From the NCBI GenBank assembly GCA_022843145.1, contig JALHOF010000006.1:153628-217627 (forward strand): 64,000 bases of DNA, written 5' to 3'. Within the stretch, counting starts at the first letter, position 1, and each line of letters begins with the position of its first letter. Of this stretch, positions 1 through 7,980 are shown piece after piece. The position numbers and the translations under genes are program-made. The notes below the pieces were generated by a model. It saw only the letters and a list, made by a program, of their open reading frames with translations, was not told where the DNA came from and did no database searches. This stretch comes from Hyphomicrobium sp. (lineage in GTDB: Bacteria; Pseudomonadota; Alphaproteobacteria; Rhizobiales; Hyphomicrobiaceae).

Positions 1-1108
1 CGCGATGCTTGGCGATCAGCGCCGCCATGTCCGCGTCGGGTTTGATTGCGTCGGAGAATACCGGGATCAGGCGATAATTGAACCCCTTGATCTGCTTGTC
101 CTTCACATCCAAGTCCAGGCGAGAAACAAACTTTCCGTGGCAGCCGGACGCGATCAAAAGCGTCTTGCCGATCTTCGTCACCTCGGGGATGGCGTCGTGC
201 GTGTGACCGGTCAGAACCACGTCGATACCGGTGACTCGGCTCACCATCTTGCGGTCGACGTCGAAGCCGTTGTGCGACAACAGCACAACGAGATCCGCTC
301 CAGCGGCCTTGGCCTTGTCGACTTCCTTTTGCATATCGCCTTCACGCAGGCCGAACGTCCAGTTCGGGATCATCCAGCGAGGATTGGCAATCGGCGTGAA
401 CGGAAGAGCCTGTCCGATGACCGCGATCTTAGCCCCGCCGCGTTCGAACATTTGCTGCGCGGGGAACACCGGCTCATCGAATTCCTTCTCGCGGATGTTC
501 TGCGCAAGGAACGGGAAGCCGAGTTTGGCCACGAGTTCCTTGACCCGCTCCTCGCCGAGCGTGTGCTCCCAGTGCGACGTCATGGCGTCCGGCTTCAACA
601 GCGCCATGCAGTCGACCATGTCCTGGCCTTTGGTCTGCAGCGAGGTCCAGCTGTTGGTCCAGGTGTCACCGCCGTCGAGCAGCAGCACTTTGTCGCCGCG
701 TTCGGCGCGAACCGCCTTGACGATCGTCGCAATGCGGTCGAGGCCCCCCATGCGTCCATAGGACCGCGCAAGGGTGCCGAAGTCGTTGTATGTCAGGGCA
801 TGTGCCTGAGCCGAGCCCGGCGCCAGCTTGAACATCTTCATGAACTCGTCGCCGACGATATGCGGGACGATGCCCTTGTTCTCGCCGACACCGATGTTGA
901 GCGACGGCTCGCGGAAATGGATCGGCATCAACTGGCCGTGGATGTCGGTGACGTGCAGCAAGGTTACGTTGCCGACAGCGTCGAACTTGAGAAGCTCGGC
1001 TTCCGTAAGCTTGGCCTGGGCGGCCGCGCGGGAAACCGGAAAGCCCGAACCCGCCATGATCGCGGCGGTGGCCGCCGTCGCCGTCATGAAATCACGTCTC
1101 GAAATCAT
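1..1108 (-). CDS. soxB: SoxB, thiosulfohydrolase of the Sox system (partial, C-terminus beyond window)
   Basis: Periplasmic dimanganese enzyme that hydrolyses sulfate off the SoxYZ-bound thiosulfonate. Only the first 369 residues lie in the window. The N-terminus has a Tat-type signal (ISRRDF then a hydrophobic stretch). It is followed by metallophosphoesterase motifs: LLHVTDIHGQL with the metal-binding Asp/His, DGGDTW, KPDAMTSHWEHTLG (the SoxB-typical WExT region) and LTGHTHDAIPE. The ATG at 1108 matches the usual MISRR start. soxZ and soxY lie upstream on the same strand, but a terminator-like hairpin separates them from soxB. The family call is firm; the missing C-terminus cannot be judged. 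Confidence 0.95.
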   Translation of the reverse strand, partial: MISRRDFMTATAATAAIMAGSGFPVSRAAAQAKLTEAELLKFDAVGNVTLLHVTDIHGQLMPIHFREPSLNIGVGENKGIVPHIVGDEFMKMFKLAPGSAQAHALTYNDFGTLARSYGRMGGLDRIATIVKAVRAERGDKVLLLDGGDTWTNSWTSLQTKGQDMVDCMALLKPDAMTSHWEHTLGEERVKELVAKLGFPFLAQNIREKEFDEPVFPAQQMFERGGAKIAVIGQALPFTPIANPRWMIPNWTFGLREGDMQKEVDKAKAAGADLVVLLSHNGFDVDRKMVSRVTGIDVVLTGHTHDAIPEVTKIGKTLLIASGCHGKFVSRLDLDVKDKQIKGFNYRLIPVFSDAIKPDADMAALIAKHR

Positions 1109-1165
1109 GGCACACCTTCTCGTTCGCCGCGAAAGCATCGCGCCGGCTTCTGGACACCTATCCAT

Positions 1166-1205
1166 TTGCAAAAAGAAACTGCCGGAAAGCGGGGCTTTCC
1201 GGCAG
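1166..1205 (-). terminator. Hairpin plus T-rich tail between soxZ and soxB
   Basis: Perfect 12-bp stem (1179-1190 pairs with 1194-1205) with a 3-base loop. On the minus strand it is followed by a T-rich stretch (complement of 1166-1178). It lies 8 bases after the soxZ stop and about 70 bases before the soxB start. It looks like an intrinsic terminator or attenuator that would lower soxB transcription relative to soxYZ. Confidence 0.7.
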
Positions 1206-1213
1206 GTGGATTA

Positions 1214-1540
1214 TCAGCCGACGGTGACTTTCTGCTCGGCCTTGTAGACGGAGCCGTCGTCGTCGGTCCATTCGAACGTGAAGGTGCCGCTTGCAGGAAC
1301 GCGAACGAAGAACGACTGGTAGGGGTTGGCGGAGATCGCCGGATGCCAGTCGGCCTTCAGGATCTCTTTGCCGTCGAACTTGGCGACGAACTGCTTGATG
1401 ATCTTGCGCGGGATCGCCTTGCCGTCTTTGTCTTTGCGGTTGCCGCTTTCCATCTCGTGGCTGATGAGCGTCTTGACTTCGACGACCTCGTTGGCCTTGG
1501 CGGTGGCGGGCATGCGAACGCGGGGAGTGGGGGTGGTCAT
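1214..1540 (-). CDS. soxZ: SoxZ, subunit of the thiosulfate carrier SoxYZ
   Basis: Small (108 residues) all-beta partner of SoxY. Together they form the periplasmic carrier on which sulfur intermediates are attached and processed. It has no signal peptide, as expected, because SoxZ is exported together with SoxY. The family-typical segments (ISHEMESG, KKFV-like KQFVAKFDG, FFVRVPASGTFTFEWTDDDG) are present and the length is normal. It lies 62 bases downstream of soxY on the same strand. Confidence 0.95.
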   Translation of the reverse strand: MTTPTPRVRMPATAKANEVVEVKTLISHEMESGNRKDKDGKAIPRKIIKQFVAKFDGKEILKADWHPAISANPYQSFFVRVPASGTFTFEWTDDDGSVYKAEQKVTVG

Positions 1541-1602
1541 TGCTACGAATCCTTCTGGATCAAGAGGAGGGAAATCGGGTCACGCATCGTGCGCAAGTGG
1601 CC

Positions 1603-2067
1603 TCAGCCGCCGCAGCCGCCGATCGTGACTTTCACTTCCTTCTTGGCCGTGTAGATCTCGCCGTTCGACATCTCTGCGACGGCGACGATATTCTGCGTCT
1701 TGGCGAGACGGATACGGATCTGCGCCGCTGCCTTCGGGCTCATAGGCGAGAAATGATACTCGGCGAGGCCCGGCCCCGGATTGCCCTCGGCATAGAGCCG
1801 CACGGACTTCACGTAATCCTTCTCGGTCATCGGGCTCTCGACCTCGAAGTTGAGCGGCACCACGAGACCGTTCTCGGCGATCGATGGCAGGTCCAGCTTG
1901 ATCTTACCCTCGATCAACTTCTTGCCCGTAAAAGCCTTCTCGATTTCGGCGGCAACGTGCGAGGCATCAGCGAAAACCGAGCCTGGCGCAATCGTCAGGA
2001 CAGCTGTCCCGGCGGCGGCGGCGGCGAGAAATTCGCGACGTGTGCGAGCTGACTTGACATCACCCAT
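1603..2067 (-). CDS. soxY: SoxY, thiosulfate-carrying subunit with C-terminal GGCGG arm
   Basis: Carrier protein whose C-terminal cysteine binds thiosulfate through SoxXA chemistry. The 154-residue product has a Tat signal (TRREFLAAAAAGTA) and ends in VTIGGCGG, the swinging arm with the substrate-binding Cys. The start at 2067 places the twin arginines at residues 10-11. It is the first gene of the leftward soxYZ-B set and faces soxA across a 483-base divergent region. Confidence 0.97.
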   Translation of the reverse strand: MGDVKSARTRREFLAAAAAGTAVLTIAPGSVFADASHVAAEIEKAFTGKKLIEGKIKLDLPSIAENGLVVPLNFEVESPMTEKDYVKSVRLYAEGNPGPGLAEYHFSPMSPKAAAQIRIRLAKTQNIVAVAEMSNGEIYTAKKEVKVTIGGCGG

Positions 2068-2550
2068 TGCAGCGGCTCCCTGGCGTCTTCTGTTGAACTT
2101 GGTTGGGCGCGACCTGGAACGCGCGTGCGTTCACGGCGTCGAGCCTCGAACTCTCCCGTCGGATCTGGATGCATGATTGGCTTGAGAGCCCTCATGTCAA
2201 TTGATAAAGCTCCAGACACATGCCGCAATTAGCATATATTGATGCACACTTGCAACTCCGGAAATCGTATACTAACCTTGGTCTAGTCTATGGCAAGACA
2301 GACGAAGGCGTATTGCGCGCTGCGCTGCACAATAGAACGGGTCACGACACAAGTCTTGATTGACGGCTGGAGGGATCCGCACGTGACTATGGCTCGGTGT
2401 CCGCTCACTGGTGTGAGACGTTACCGAGTGGGGACCGCCAGATAAAAAGAACGCACCGATGGCCGGTGGCTTCGGCGGGTCGCAACCTCGCTGACGTCGA
2501 TCAGGATATCGAGTGTGAGAGAACTTCAGACCAGGGAGGATTGTCTGCTG
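2068..2550. other. Divergent soxY/soxA intergenic region
   Basis: A 483-base stretch with no convincing gene. It is AT-richer than its flanks near 2190-2290 and should hold the promoters of both sox transcripts. A minus-strand promoter candidate is listed separately. For soxA only a TATACT hexamer at 2268-2273 stands out, without a matching -35. I found no clear palindromic operator by eye. Confidence 0.6.
2173..2200 (-). promoter_or_regulatory. Candidate sigma-70 promoter of soxYZ
   Basis: On the minus strand a perfect TTGACA (2195-2200) is followed after 16 bases by AATCAT (2173-2178), which has four of six consensus bases. This would give a leader of about 100 bases before the soxY ATG at 2067. 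It is inferred from sequence only. Confidence 0.35.
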
Positions 2551-3579
2551 ATGACCCATCGCATTCTAACCGCTGCGGTGATCGCTTCGTTGTCGATCGC
2601 TACGTTCGGAGCGTTTTCCAACGCCCAATCGGCGAAAAGTCCCGCGGAAGCATATGCAGAGCATGTGCGCCGGATGGATGAGGCGGACAAGAAGGCTGCC
2701 GCAGCCGCTGCGAAACCTGCGCCGGCCGCCGCCGCGCCAGCTGCCGCACCTGCTCCGGCACCGGTCGCTGCGGCACCTGCGGCTCCCGCCCCTGCCGCTG
2801 CTGCAAAGCCTGCCGCTACTGCCGCCGCCGACAACAGTGAGAAGGAGATCGAGCGCTATCGCGAGATGATCAGCGATCCGATGTCCAACCCCGGCTATCT
2901 CGCGGTGGACGCTGGCGAGATCATGTGGAAGACGGCACGTGGAACCAAGAACGTCTCGCTCGAGACATGCGATCTCGGTGCTGGCCCAGGCAAGCTCGAA
3001 GGCGCCTATGCGGGGTTGCCGAAGTACTTCGCCGACGCTGACAAAGTCCAGGATATCGAGTCGCGTCTGTTGTGGTGCATGGAGAACATCCAAGGGCTTG
3101 ACACGAAGGACGTTCGCGCCCGCCGCTTCAGCAGCCCCGGCAAACCGTCCGATATGCAGGACCTCGTTGCCTTTATCGCGAACAAGTCCAACGGAATGAA
3201 GTTCAAGCTCCCGCTCGACCACGCCAAGGAGAAGCAATTCCTTGCGATGGGTGAGGCGCTATTCTATCGCCGCTCCAGCATGTCGGATTTCTCGTGCGCC
3301 ACCTGCCACGCAGAGAACGGTCAGCGGATCCGGCTGCAGGGCCTTCCAAATCTGATCAAGGCGGGCGGCAAGGAGGTCCAGCAGACGATGGGCGGCTGGC
3401 CGACTTATCGTGTGTCGCAGAGCGCTCTCCGAACGATGCAGCATCGCATGTGGGACTGCTACTGGCAGATGCGCATGCCCGACGTCGCCTACACGTCCGA
3501 CGTCACCGTGGCTCTCATCACCTTCCTGACAAAACAGGCTGAGGGTGGCGAGATCCAGGTTCCGAGCATCAAGCGCTGA
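2551..3579 (+). CDS. soxA: SoxA, c-type cytochrome subunit of L-cysteine S-thiosulfotransferase SoxXA
   Basis: With SoxX it couples thiosulfate to the SoxY cysteine. The 342-residue product has a signal peptide (cleavage near SNAQSA), then an unusual Ala/Pro-rich stretch at about residues 48-94. The mature domain has Cys140 and Cys176 (likely a structural disulfide), one CATCH heme site at 249-253 and Cys303 in WDCYWQMR, the position of the catalytic/heme-ligand cysteine. One heme motif makes it the monoheme type. The ATG at 2551 is chosen because of AGGGAGGA at 2533-2540 and the signal peptide; the reading frame is open further upstream. soxX follows after 19 bases. Confidence 0.93.
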   Translation: MTHRILTAAVIASLSIATFGAFSNAQSAKSPAEAYAEHVRRMDEADKKAAAAAAKPAPAAAAPAAAPAPAPVAAAPAAPAPAAAAKPAATAAADNSEKEIERYREMISDPMSNPGYLAVDAGEIMWKTARGTKNVSLETCDLGAGPGKLEGAYAGLPKYFADADKVQDIESRLLWCMENIQGLDTKDVRARRFSSPGKPSDMQDLVAFIANKSNGMKFKLPLDHAKEKQFLAMGEALFYRRSSMSDFSCATCHAENGQRIRLQGLPNLIKAGGKEVQQTMGGWPTYRVSQSALRTMQHRMWDCYWQMRMPDVAYTSDVTVALITFLTKQAEGGEIQVPSIKR

Positions 3580-3598
3580 AGCGGGGAGATACGACATC

Positions 3599-4216
3599 AT
3601 GAAGAAAGCACTCATCGCCGCAGCCATGTTCGTGTTCGCTGGACCGGCTTACGCCCAGACTGCCGCGACGCCGATCGATCCGGCCGTTCTCGATGCCGCC
3701 GTCAAAGCGGCTTGGAAAGAATTGACTCCGGAAATGCAGAAGCGGGTGGAGCAAGACGAAACCCAGAAGATCTGCTCGGAGACGCGCAACAACCCGTCGA
3801 AGGCACAGTTCGACGCCATCGTGGCGCGCGAGAAGGCGACGATCCAGTATCCTCCCGATGGCAAGATGCTGGGCGATTGGGAGAAGGGGAAGAAGTCCGC
3901 AGGTGACGGCTTCGGCTGGCGGATGCGTGACGACATGGAAAAGCGTCAGGCCGGCGGCAACTGCTATGCCTGTCACCAGATGGAGCCGAAGGAGATCACC
4001 TACGGCACGCTGGGTCCGAGCCTCGTCGGCTACGGCAAGCTGCGTGACTTCAAGGAGGAGGCAGTAAAAGCCGCCTATGAGAAGATCTACAATGCGCACG
4101 CGGTATTCCCGTGCTCGAATATGCCGCGCCTTGGGACCAACAAGTTCCTGTCTATCGACCAGATAAAGGACGTGACGGCGTTCCTGATGTCGCCGGACAG
4201 CCCGGTGAACAAATAA
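3599..4216 (+). CDS. soxX: SoxX, monoheme cytochrome c subunit of SoxXA
   Basis: Electron-accepting subunit of SoxXA. The product has 205 residues with a signal peptide ending AYAQ. The heme site is CYACH (122-126), and Met175 in SNMPRLG is the likely distal ligand. An N-terminal helical extension (about 25-110) precedes the heme domain, as in longer SoxX forms. The ATG at 3599 follows GCGGGGAGA; the in-frame upstream extension overlaps soxA and lacks a signal. It is co-transcribed with soxA and ends just before a strong terminator. Confidence 0.93.
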   Translation: MKKALIAAAMFVFAGPAYAQTAATPIDPAVLDAAVKAAWKELTPEMQKRVEQDETQKICSETRNNPSKAQFDAIVAREKATIQYPPDGKMLGDWEKGKKSAGDGFGWRMRDDMEKRQAGGNCYACHQMEPKEITYGTLGPSLVGYGKLRDFKEEAVKAAYEKIYNAHAVFPCSNMPRLGTNKFLSIDQIKDVTAFLMSPDSPVNK

Positions 4217-4242
4217 AGCCGCCCAACTTCGGCGTTGATCAC

Positions 4243-4276
4243 AAAGGAGCGGCCCGGTGACGGCGCCGCTCCTTTT
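4243..4276 (+). terminator. Intrinsic terminator after soxX
   Basis: Perfect 11-bp stem (4243-4253 with 4265-4275) around an 11-base loop, ending in TTTT at 4273-4276. It follows the soxX stop by 26 bases and separates soxAX from the thioredoxin gene. Confidence 0.8.
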
Positions 4277-4290
4277 CAATTGGATATCAA

Positions 4291-4716
4291 ATGACTCGCT
4301 TCACGCACGTTCTGATCTTAGCGATCGTTCTGCTCACGCTGCGACCAAGTTCCATGGTGGCGGCCGAGCTGGTGATGTTCGAGGAGGCCGGTTGCCCGTG
4401 GTGCCGCCGCTGGCATGCGGAAGTGGGACCTGGTTACGGTAAATCGCCAGAAGGGCAGCGCGCGCCGCTGCGCCTCGTCGATGTTCACCGCTCCCGACCG
4501 CAAGACCTGACCTTCATAAAGAAGATCCAAGTCACGCCGACGTTCGTGCTGATCGAAGGAGGTCATGAAATGGGCCGCATTACGGGCTATCCTGGAGCGG
4601 ATTTCTTCTGGGCTCAGCTCGGCCAAATGCTTGACCGCATACCACCGGTAAAGGATAGCGCGACAAGGTGTCCGTCCAGCGCCCGTGACGCTTTGTCCGT
4701 GGGCAATTCCTGTTAG
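4291..4716 (+). CDS. SoxS-like periplasmic thioredoxin-fold protein
   Basis: A 141-residue exported protein: hydrophobic signal at 5-25 and a thioredoxin active site CPWC at 35-38, followed by the cis-Pro segment QVTPTFVLIEGG. SoxS proteins of this size keep Sox components (notably SoxY) in the reduced state. The position directly before the ArsR-type regulator matches a soxR-soxS pairing seen in sox clusters, although here the order is reversed. A short Ser/Arg-rich tail with a final Cys follows the fold. The thioredoxin assignment is firm; the SoxS name is inferred from context. Confidence 0.75.
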   Translation: MTRFTHVLILAIVLLTLRPSSMVAAELVMFEEAGCPWCRRWHAEVGPGYGKSPEGQRAPLRLVDVHRSRPQDLTFIKKIQVTPTFVLIEGGHEMGRITGYPGADFFWAQLGQMLDRIPPVKDSATRCPSSARDALSVGNSC

Positions 4717-4730
4717 TATCCACGAAGCAA

Positions 4731-4738
4731 ATTCGAAT
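4731..4738. promoter_or_regulatory. ATTCGAAT palindrome upstream of the ArsR-type gene
   Basis: Perfect 8-base palindrome 23 bases before the ATG at 4762, flanked by GC...GC (GCAA-ATTCGAAT-GC). ArsR-type regulators often bind AT-rich inverted repeats near their own start, so this is an autoregulatory operator candidate. It is short and unproven. Confidence 0.25.
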
Positions 4739-4761
4739 GCGGTCTACGTCGCCAGGGAAAA

Positions 4762-5121
4762 ATGGAAAAGTTGCTCCCTCAAGAAATTCTCCCGTCAATC
4801 GGTCGCGATGGAGAAGTTTCGCCCGAGCTGAAGCAGCTCGTTCATAATGCGCGTAAAGCCAGCGAATTCTTGAAAGCTCTCGCACACGAGAACCGCTTGC
4901 TGATCTTATGTCTGCTTTCCGAGCGCGAACGGTCGGTGACCGAACTCGAAAACTTGCTGGCGTTGAGCCAGCCGACGGTGTCGCAGCAACTTGCGCGGTT
5001 GCGCCTCGACGGGTTGGTTGAAACGCGCCGTGACGGCCGCACGGTCTATTACCAGCTCGCCGACGACGCGACGCGGCGGTTCATAAAGGCCGTATACGAA
5101 AAGTTCTGCAGCAAGTGCTGA
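4762..5121 (+). CDS. ArsR-family regulator, SoxR/SqrR/BigR type (sulfane-sulfur sensor candidate)
   Basis: A 119-residue winged-helix repressor: dimer helices, recognition helix around LSQPTVSQQLARLRLDG and beta-wing VETRRDGRTVYYQLA. Cys50 (LLILCLLS) and Cys116 (KFCSKC) are 66 residues apart. As I recall, this is the spacing of the persulfide-sensing pair Cys41/Cys107 in Rhodobacter capsulatus SqrR. The ELCVC motif of the metal-sensing ArsR type is absent. Its place between soxS-like and sulfur-related genes suggests sulfide- or thiosulfate-responsive repression of the sox genes. Confidence 0.85.
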   Translation: MEKLLPQEILPSIGRDGEVSPELKQLVHNARKASEFLKALAHENRLLILCLLSERERSVTELENLLALSQPTVSQQLARLRLDGLVETRRDGRTVYYQLADDATRRFIKAVYEKFCSKC

Positions 5122-5202
5122 ACCGTCAGCGTGTGCTTCAGGTCGTCGTCGCACCTCCGCGCGCCCTCTCTGCAATTGTTTCCGCTGGAGTGATCGGACG
5201 TC

Positions 5203-6210
5203 TTGCAGCCGCGAACCCACACGTTCTGCGTTGCCCCGATGATGGATTGGACGGACCGGCATTGCCGCGTGTTCCATCGCATCCTGTCGCGGCATGCGCG
5301 GCTTTACACCGAAATGGTGACGGCCGAAGCCATTCTGCGTGGCGATCGCGACAGGCTGTTGGGGTTCTCCGCAGTCGAACGCCCGCTGGCGCTGCAACTG
5401 GGTGGATCCAACCCGCGCAAACTCTCTGATGCTGCCGCGATCGCCGAGGATTACGGCTATGACGAGATCAATCTCAATGTCGGATGTCCGTCCGATCGGG
5501 TTCAGGAAGGGCGCTTTGGTGCGTGCCTGATGGCGGAGCCGCAACTGGTCGCCGAATGCGTGGCTGCGATGCAGCAGCGCGTAACCGTGCCCGTGACAGT
5601 GAAGTGCCGCATTGGCATCGACGATCAGGATCAAGAGGCGGATTTTACGCGCTTCGTAGACATCGTGTCGTCTGCTGGCTGCCGCCTCTTCATCGTGCAT
5701 GCCCGCAAGGCTTGGTTGAAGGGGCTTTCGCCGAAGGAAAATCGCGAGATTCCACCACTCGACTATGGGCGGGTGCATAGGCTGAAAGCTGCCCGCCCCG
5801 ATCTCACGATCGTCCTCAATGGTGGGGTCGACACCTTGGACGCCGCGGAAGCGCATCTCGCAGCGCTGGACGGTGTCATGATCGGCCGCGCCGCATACCA
5901 CACGCCCTACATCCTGGCGGCCGTCGACAGCCGGCTATTCGGCGGAACCGATCCGGACATATCCCGTGACGACGCACTCACGCGTCTTCTCCCGCACATT
6001 GAGCAGCACCTTTCCTCAGGCGGGCGCCTCAACAACGTGGTGCGTCACGTCCTAGGACTGTATCAAGGGCAGCCAGGTGCGCGCCGCTTTCGACGTCACC
6101 TGAGTGAAAATGCCGTCAGGGCAGGCGCTGGGATCGAGATCCTGCGCGAGGCGATGTCACTGGTCTGCGGCCGAACTTTGGACCTCGCGGCGCCGCCCGC
6201 GGCGGAGTGA
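5203..6210 (+). CDS. dusA: tRNA-dihydrouridine synthase A
   Basis: FMN enzyme that reduces uridines in the tRNA D-loop. The 335-residue TIM barrel begins FCVAPMMDWTDRHCR. It has NLNVGCPSDRVQEGRFGACLM with the catalytic Cys, and the DusA-typical VHARKAWLKGLSPKENR. The TTG at 5203 is taken as start because the next ATG would remove the first beta strand; GGAG lies about 15 bases upstream. It is probably a housekeeping gene that happens to sit in the sox region. Confidence 0.93.
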   Translation: MQPRTHTFCVAPMMDWTDRHCRVFHRILSRHARLYTEMVTAEAILRGDRDRLLGFSAVERPLALQLGGSNPRKLSDAAAIAEDYGYDEINLNVGCPSDRVQEGRFGACLMAEPQLVAECVAAMQQRVTVPVTVKCRIGIDDQDQEADFTRFVDIVSSAGCRLFIVHARKAWLKGLSPKENREIPPLDYGRVHRLKAARPDLTIVLNGGVDTLDAAEAHLAALDGVMIGRAAYHTPYILAAVDSRLFGGTDPDISRDDALTRLLPHIEQHLSSGGRLNNVVRHVLGLYQGQPGARRFRRHLSENAVRAGAGIEILREAMSLVCGRTLDLAAPPAAE

Positions 6211-6219
6211 GGTGACTTG

Positions 6220-7110
6220 ATGGATTTGAGCGCGATGGCGAGCGGTCTCGCTTTAGCCAATGCGGGGCCGGTCGCGCTTGATGTGAGCGGTGTCAGCCTG
6301 AGTAATCTGGCGATGCTTGCGGCGGCGCTCCTCGTTGCCGGGCTATTCACGGGCTTTTTGTCGGGCCTGCTGGGAATTGGCGGCGGCGGCGTTCTGGTCC
6401 CCGTGCTTTATGAGACGTTCGGCGCCATCGGTGTCGAACCCGGCATCCGGATGCACATGTCGCTTGCAACGTCGCTGGCCGTGATCGCGGTGACATCGTG
6501 GTCGTCGTTCCGGGCTCACAGGACCCGCGGATCGGTGGATGTGGATATTCTGCGGCGATTGGGGCCGTGGGTTTTCGCTGGCGTTGTCCTCGGCATCTTG
6601 GTCGCGAGCCGATCGTCCAGCGATGGCCTGAAGTGGATGTGGATCGTGTTCGGATCCCTGATGGCGCTCAAGATGGCGCTGGGCCGCGACGACTGGCGTC
6701 TAGGCTCCGAACTACCGAAGGCGTTGGCGGTAGACCTGTTCGCTCTGGCCGTGGGGTTCGTGTCCGTGCTCATGAGTATCGGCGGCGGCGCCTACATGGT
6801 GACGCTCATGACGCTGTACGGTCGCCCGCTGCTGCAGGCGGTCGGAACGTCGTCCGGCTTTGGTCCGTTGATCGCGATTCCCGGAACGCTGGGTTTTGCA
6901 TGGGTAGGTTGGGGTGTGGACGGATTGCCACCGCTTTCACTCGGCTATGTCAGCTTGATCGGCGCAGCGGCCATCATTCCGACCGGTATCCTCGCCGCCC
7001 CGTGGGGGGTCCGATTGGCGCACGGCATTCCGAAGCGGCGCCTGGAATTGGCGTTCGCAACGTTCCTGGCCCTCGTGGTGACGCGGTTTGCGTTCAGCCT
7101 GCTTGCTTGA
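6220..7110 (+). CDS. TSUP (TauE/SafE) family permease, sulfite/organosulfonate exporter-like
   Basis: A 296-residue membrane protein with two TauE/SafE repeats. Each has a glycine-rich motif (GLLGIGGGGVLVP near residue 50; MSIGGGAYMVTLM near 185) and about eight hydrophobic segments. Members move sulfite, sulfoacetate or other anions. Next to Sox genes an export or uptake role for a sulfur anion is likely but not shown. The ATG at 6220 is preferred over the adjacent TTG; GGAGTGAGG precedes it. It lies 9 bases after dusA. Confidence 0.8.
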   Translation: MDLSAMASGLALANAGPVALDVSGVSLSNLAMLAAALLVAGLFTGFLSGLLGIGGGGVLVPVLYETFGAIGVEPGIRMHMSLATSLAVIAVTSWSSFRAHRTRGSVDVDILRRLGPWVFAGVVLGILVASRSSSDGLKWMWIVFGSLMALKMALGRDDWRLGSELPKALAVDLFALAVGFVSVLMSIGGGAYMVTLMTLYGRPLLQAVGTSSGFGPLIAIPGTLGFAWVGWGVDGLPPLSLGYVSLIGAAAIIPTGILAAPWGVRLAHGIPKRRLELAFATFLALVVTRFAFSLLA

Positions 7111-7165
7111 CCGCCAGGTTCTTGCTTTGATCTGAAAAAGCGGCAATTCAACGAGGTTCGTCGAC

Positions 7166-7834
7166 ATGACAGCATTCGGTCGAACGATGCGCGGCGGTAC
7201 AATCGCAGCGTTCAGTCTCATGGCTCTCGGCATCACATGTGTTGCCGAACCGGCGATGCCGCCACCCATCGGACCGGACACGCCGGCAGTCACGCCGATC
7301 AAAGGCGATGACGGCATCTATCACCAGAGCTGGTTCGCCAAATCGTTCCTCGATCTGAAAGAGGATCACGCGGAAGCCAAGGCGTCAGGCAAGCGCTTCG
7401 CGGTCATCTTCGAACAGCGCGGCTGCAGTTACTGTGTCAAGATGCACACCGATGTTCTGTCCAAGCGCTACGTCAACGATTATGTTCGCGAGAACTTCAC
7501 AGTTCTGGCGTTTGACATGTGGGGCTCGCGTGAAGTGACCGACTTCGACGGGTCCAAGATGCCCGAAAAGAAGCTCGCCGAGCGATGGGGCGTCATGTTC
7601 ACGCCAACGGTCGTCTTCTTCAAAGACGATCTCAGTGGACTCGATGGCAAGTGGGGGCAGCCTCTGGAAGTCACGCGGATGAGTCTGGGCGTGGGGGCAG
7701 GAACATTCTACGACCTCTTCACCTGGGTCCGCGTGAAGGCCTACGAGAAGGACCGCAATTTCCAGAGATTTCACCTCGAGCGCGTGAAACTGCGCGACGA
7801 GTTGGCAGCGGTGCCTGGAAAGCCAACCGAATAG
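7166..7834 (+). CDS. SoxW-like exported thioredoxin-fold protein
   Basis: A 222-residue protein with an N-terminal signal/anchor (about 8-30) and a thioredoxin-like domain whose active site is CSYC (87-90) in EQRGCSYCVKMH. The cis-Pro region is MFTPTVVFFKDD. The tail (about 165-222) is charged and helical. It resembles the DUF255/SoxW-type periplasmic thioredoxins found in sox loci, which can reduce Sox proteins or serve cytochrome maturation. The electron donor is not visible here (no soxV/ccdA in the window). Confidence 0.75.
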   Translation: MTAFGRTMRGGTIAAFSLMALGITCVAEPAMPPPIGPDTPAVTPIKGDDGIYHQSWFAKSFLDLKEDHAEAKASGKRFAVIFEQRGCSYCVKMHTDVLSKRYVNDYVRENFTVLAFDMWGSREVTDFDGSKMPEKKLAERWGVMFTPTVVFFKDDLSGLDGKWGQPLEVTRMSLGVGAGTFYDLFTWVRVKAYEKDRNFQRFHLERVKLRDELAAVPGKPTE

Positions 7835-7980
7835 ACCGTGCCTTCTCGGCCGTTCCGGCAATTGATGAAGCAGCGTCCGTCTGTTCACGATAGCTTGGCG
7901 CAGTTCGTGACATGGCAAGCAGGCCTGTCCATAGTCGCTGGAGGGTCTAAGCTGAGCGGCGCGGCGCGCGGAGTGAGCGC

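Noticed and set aside
5..1654. 549-codon plus-strand open frame
   Set aside because: It is the antisense shadow of soxB, soxZ and the soxZ/soxY spacer; no ribosome site or known motif, while the minus-strand proteins match families clearly.
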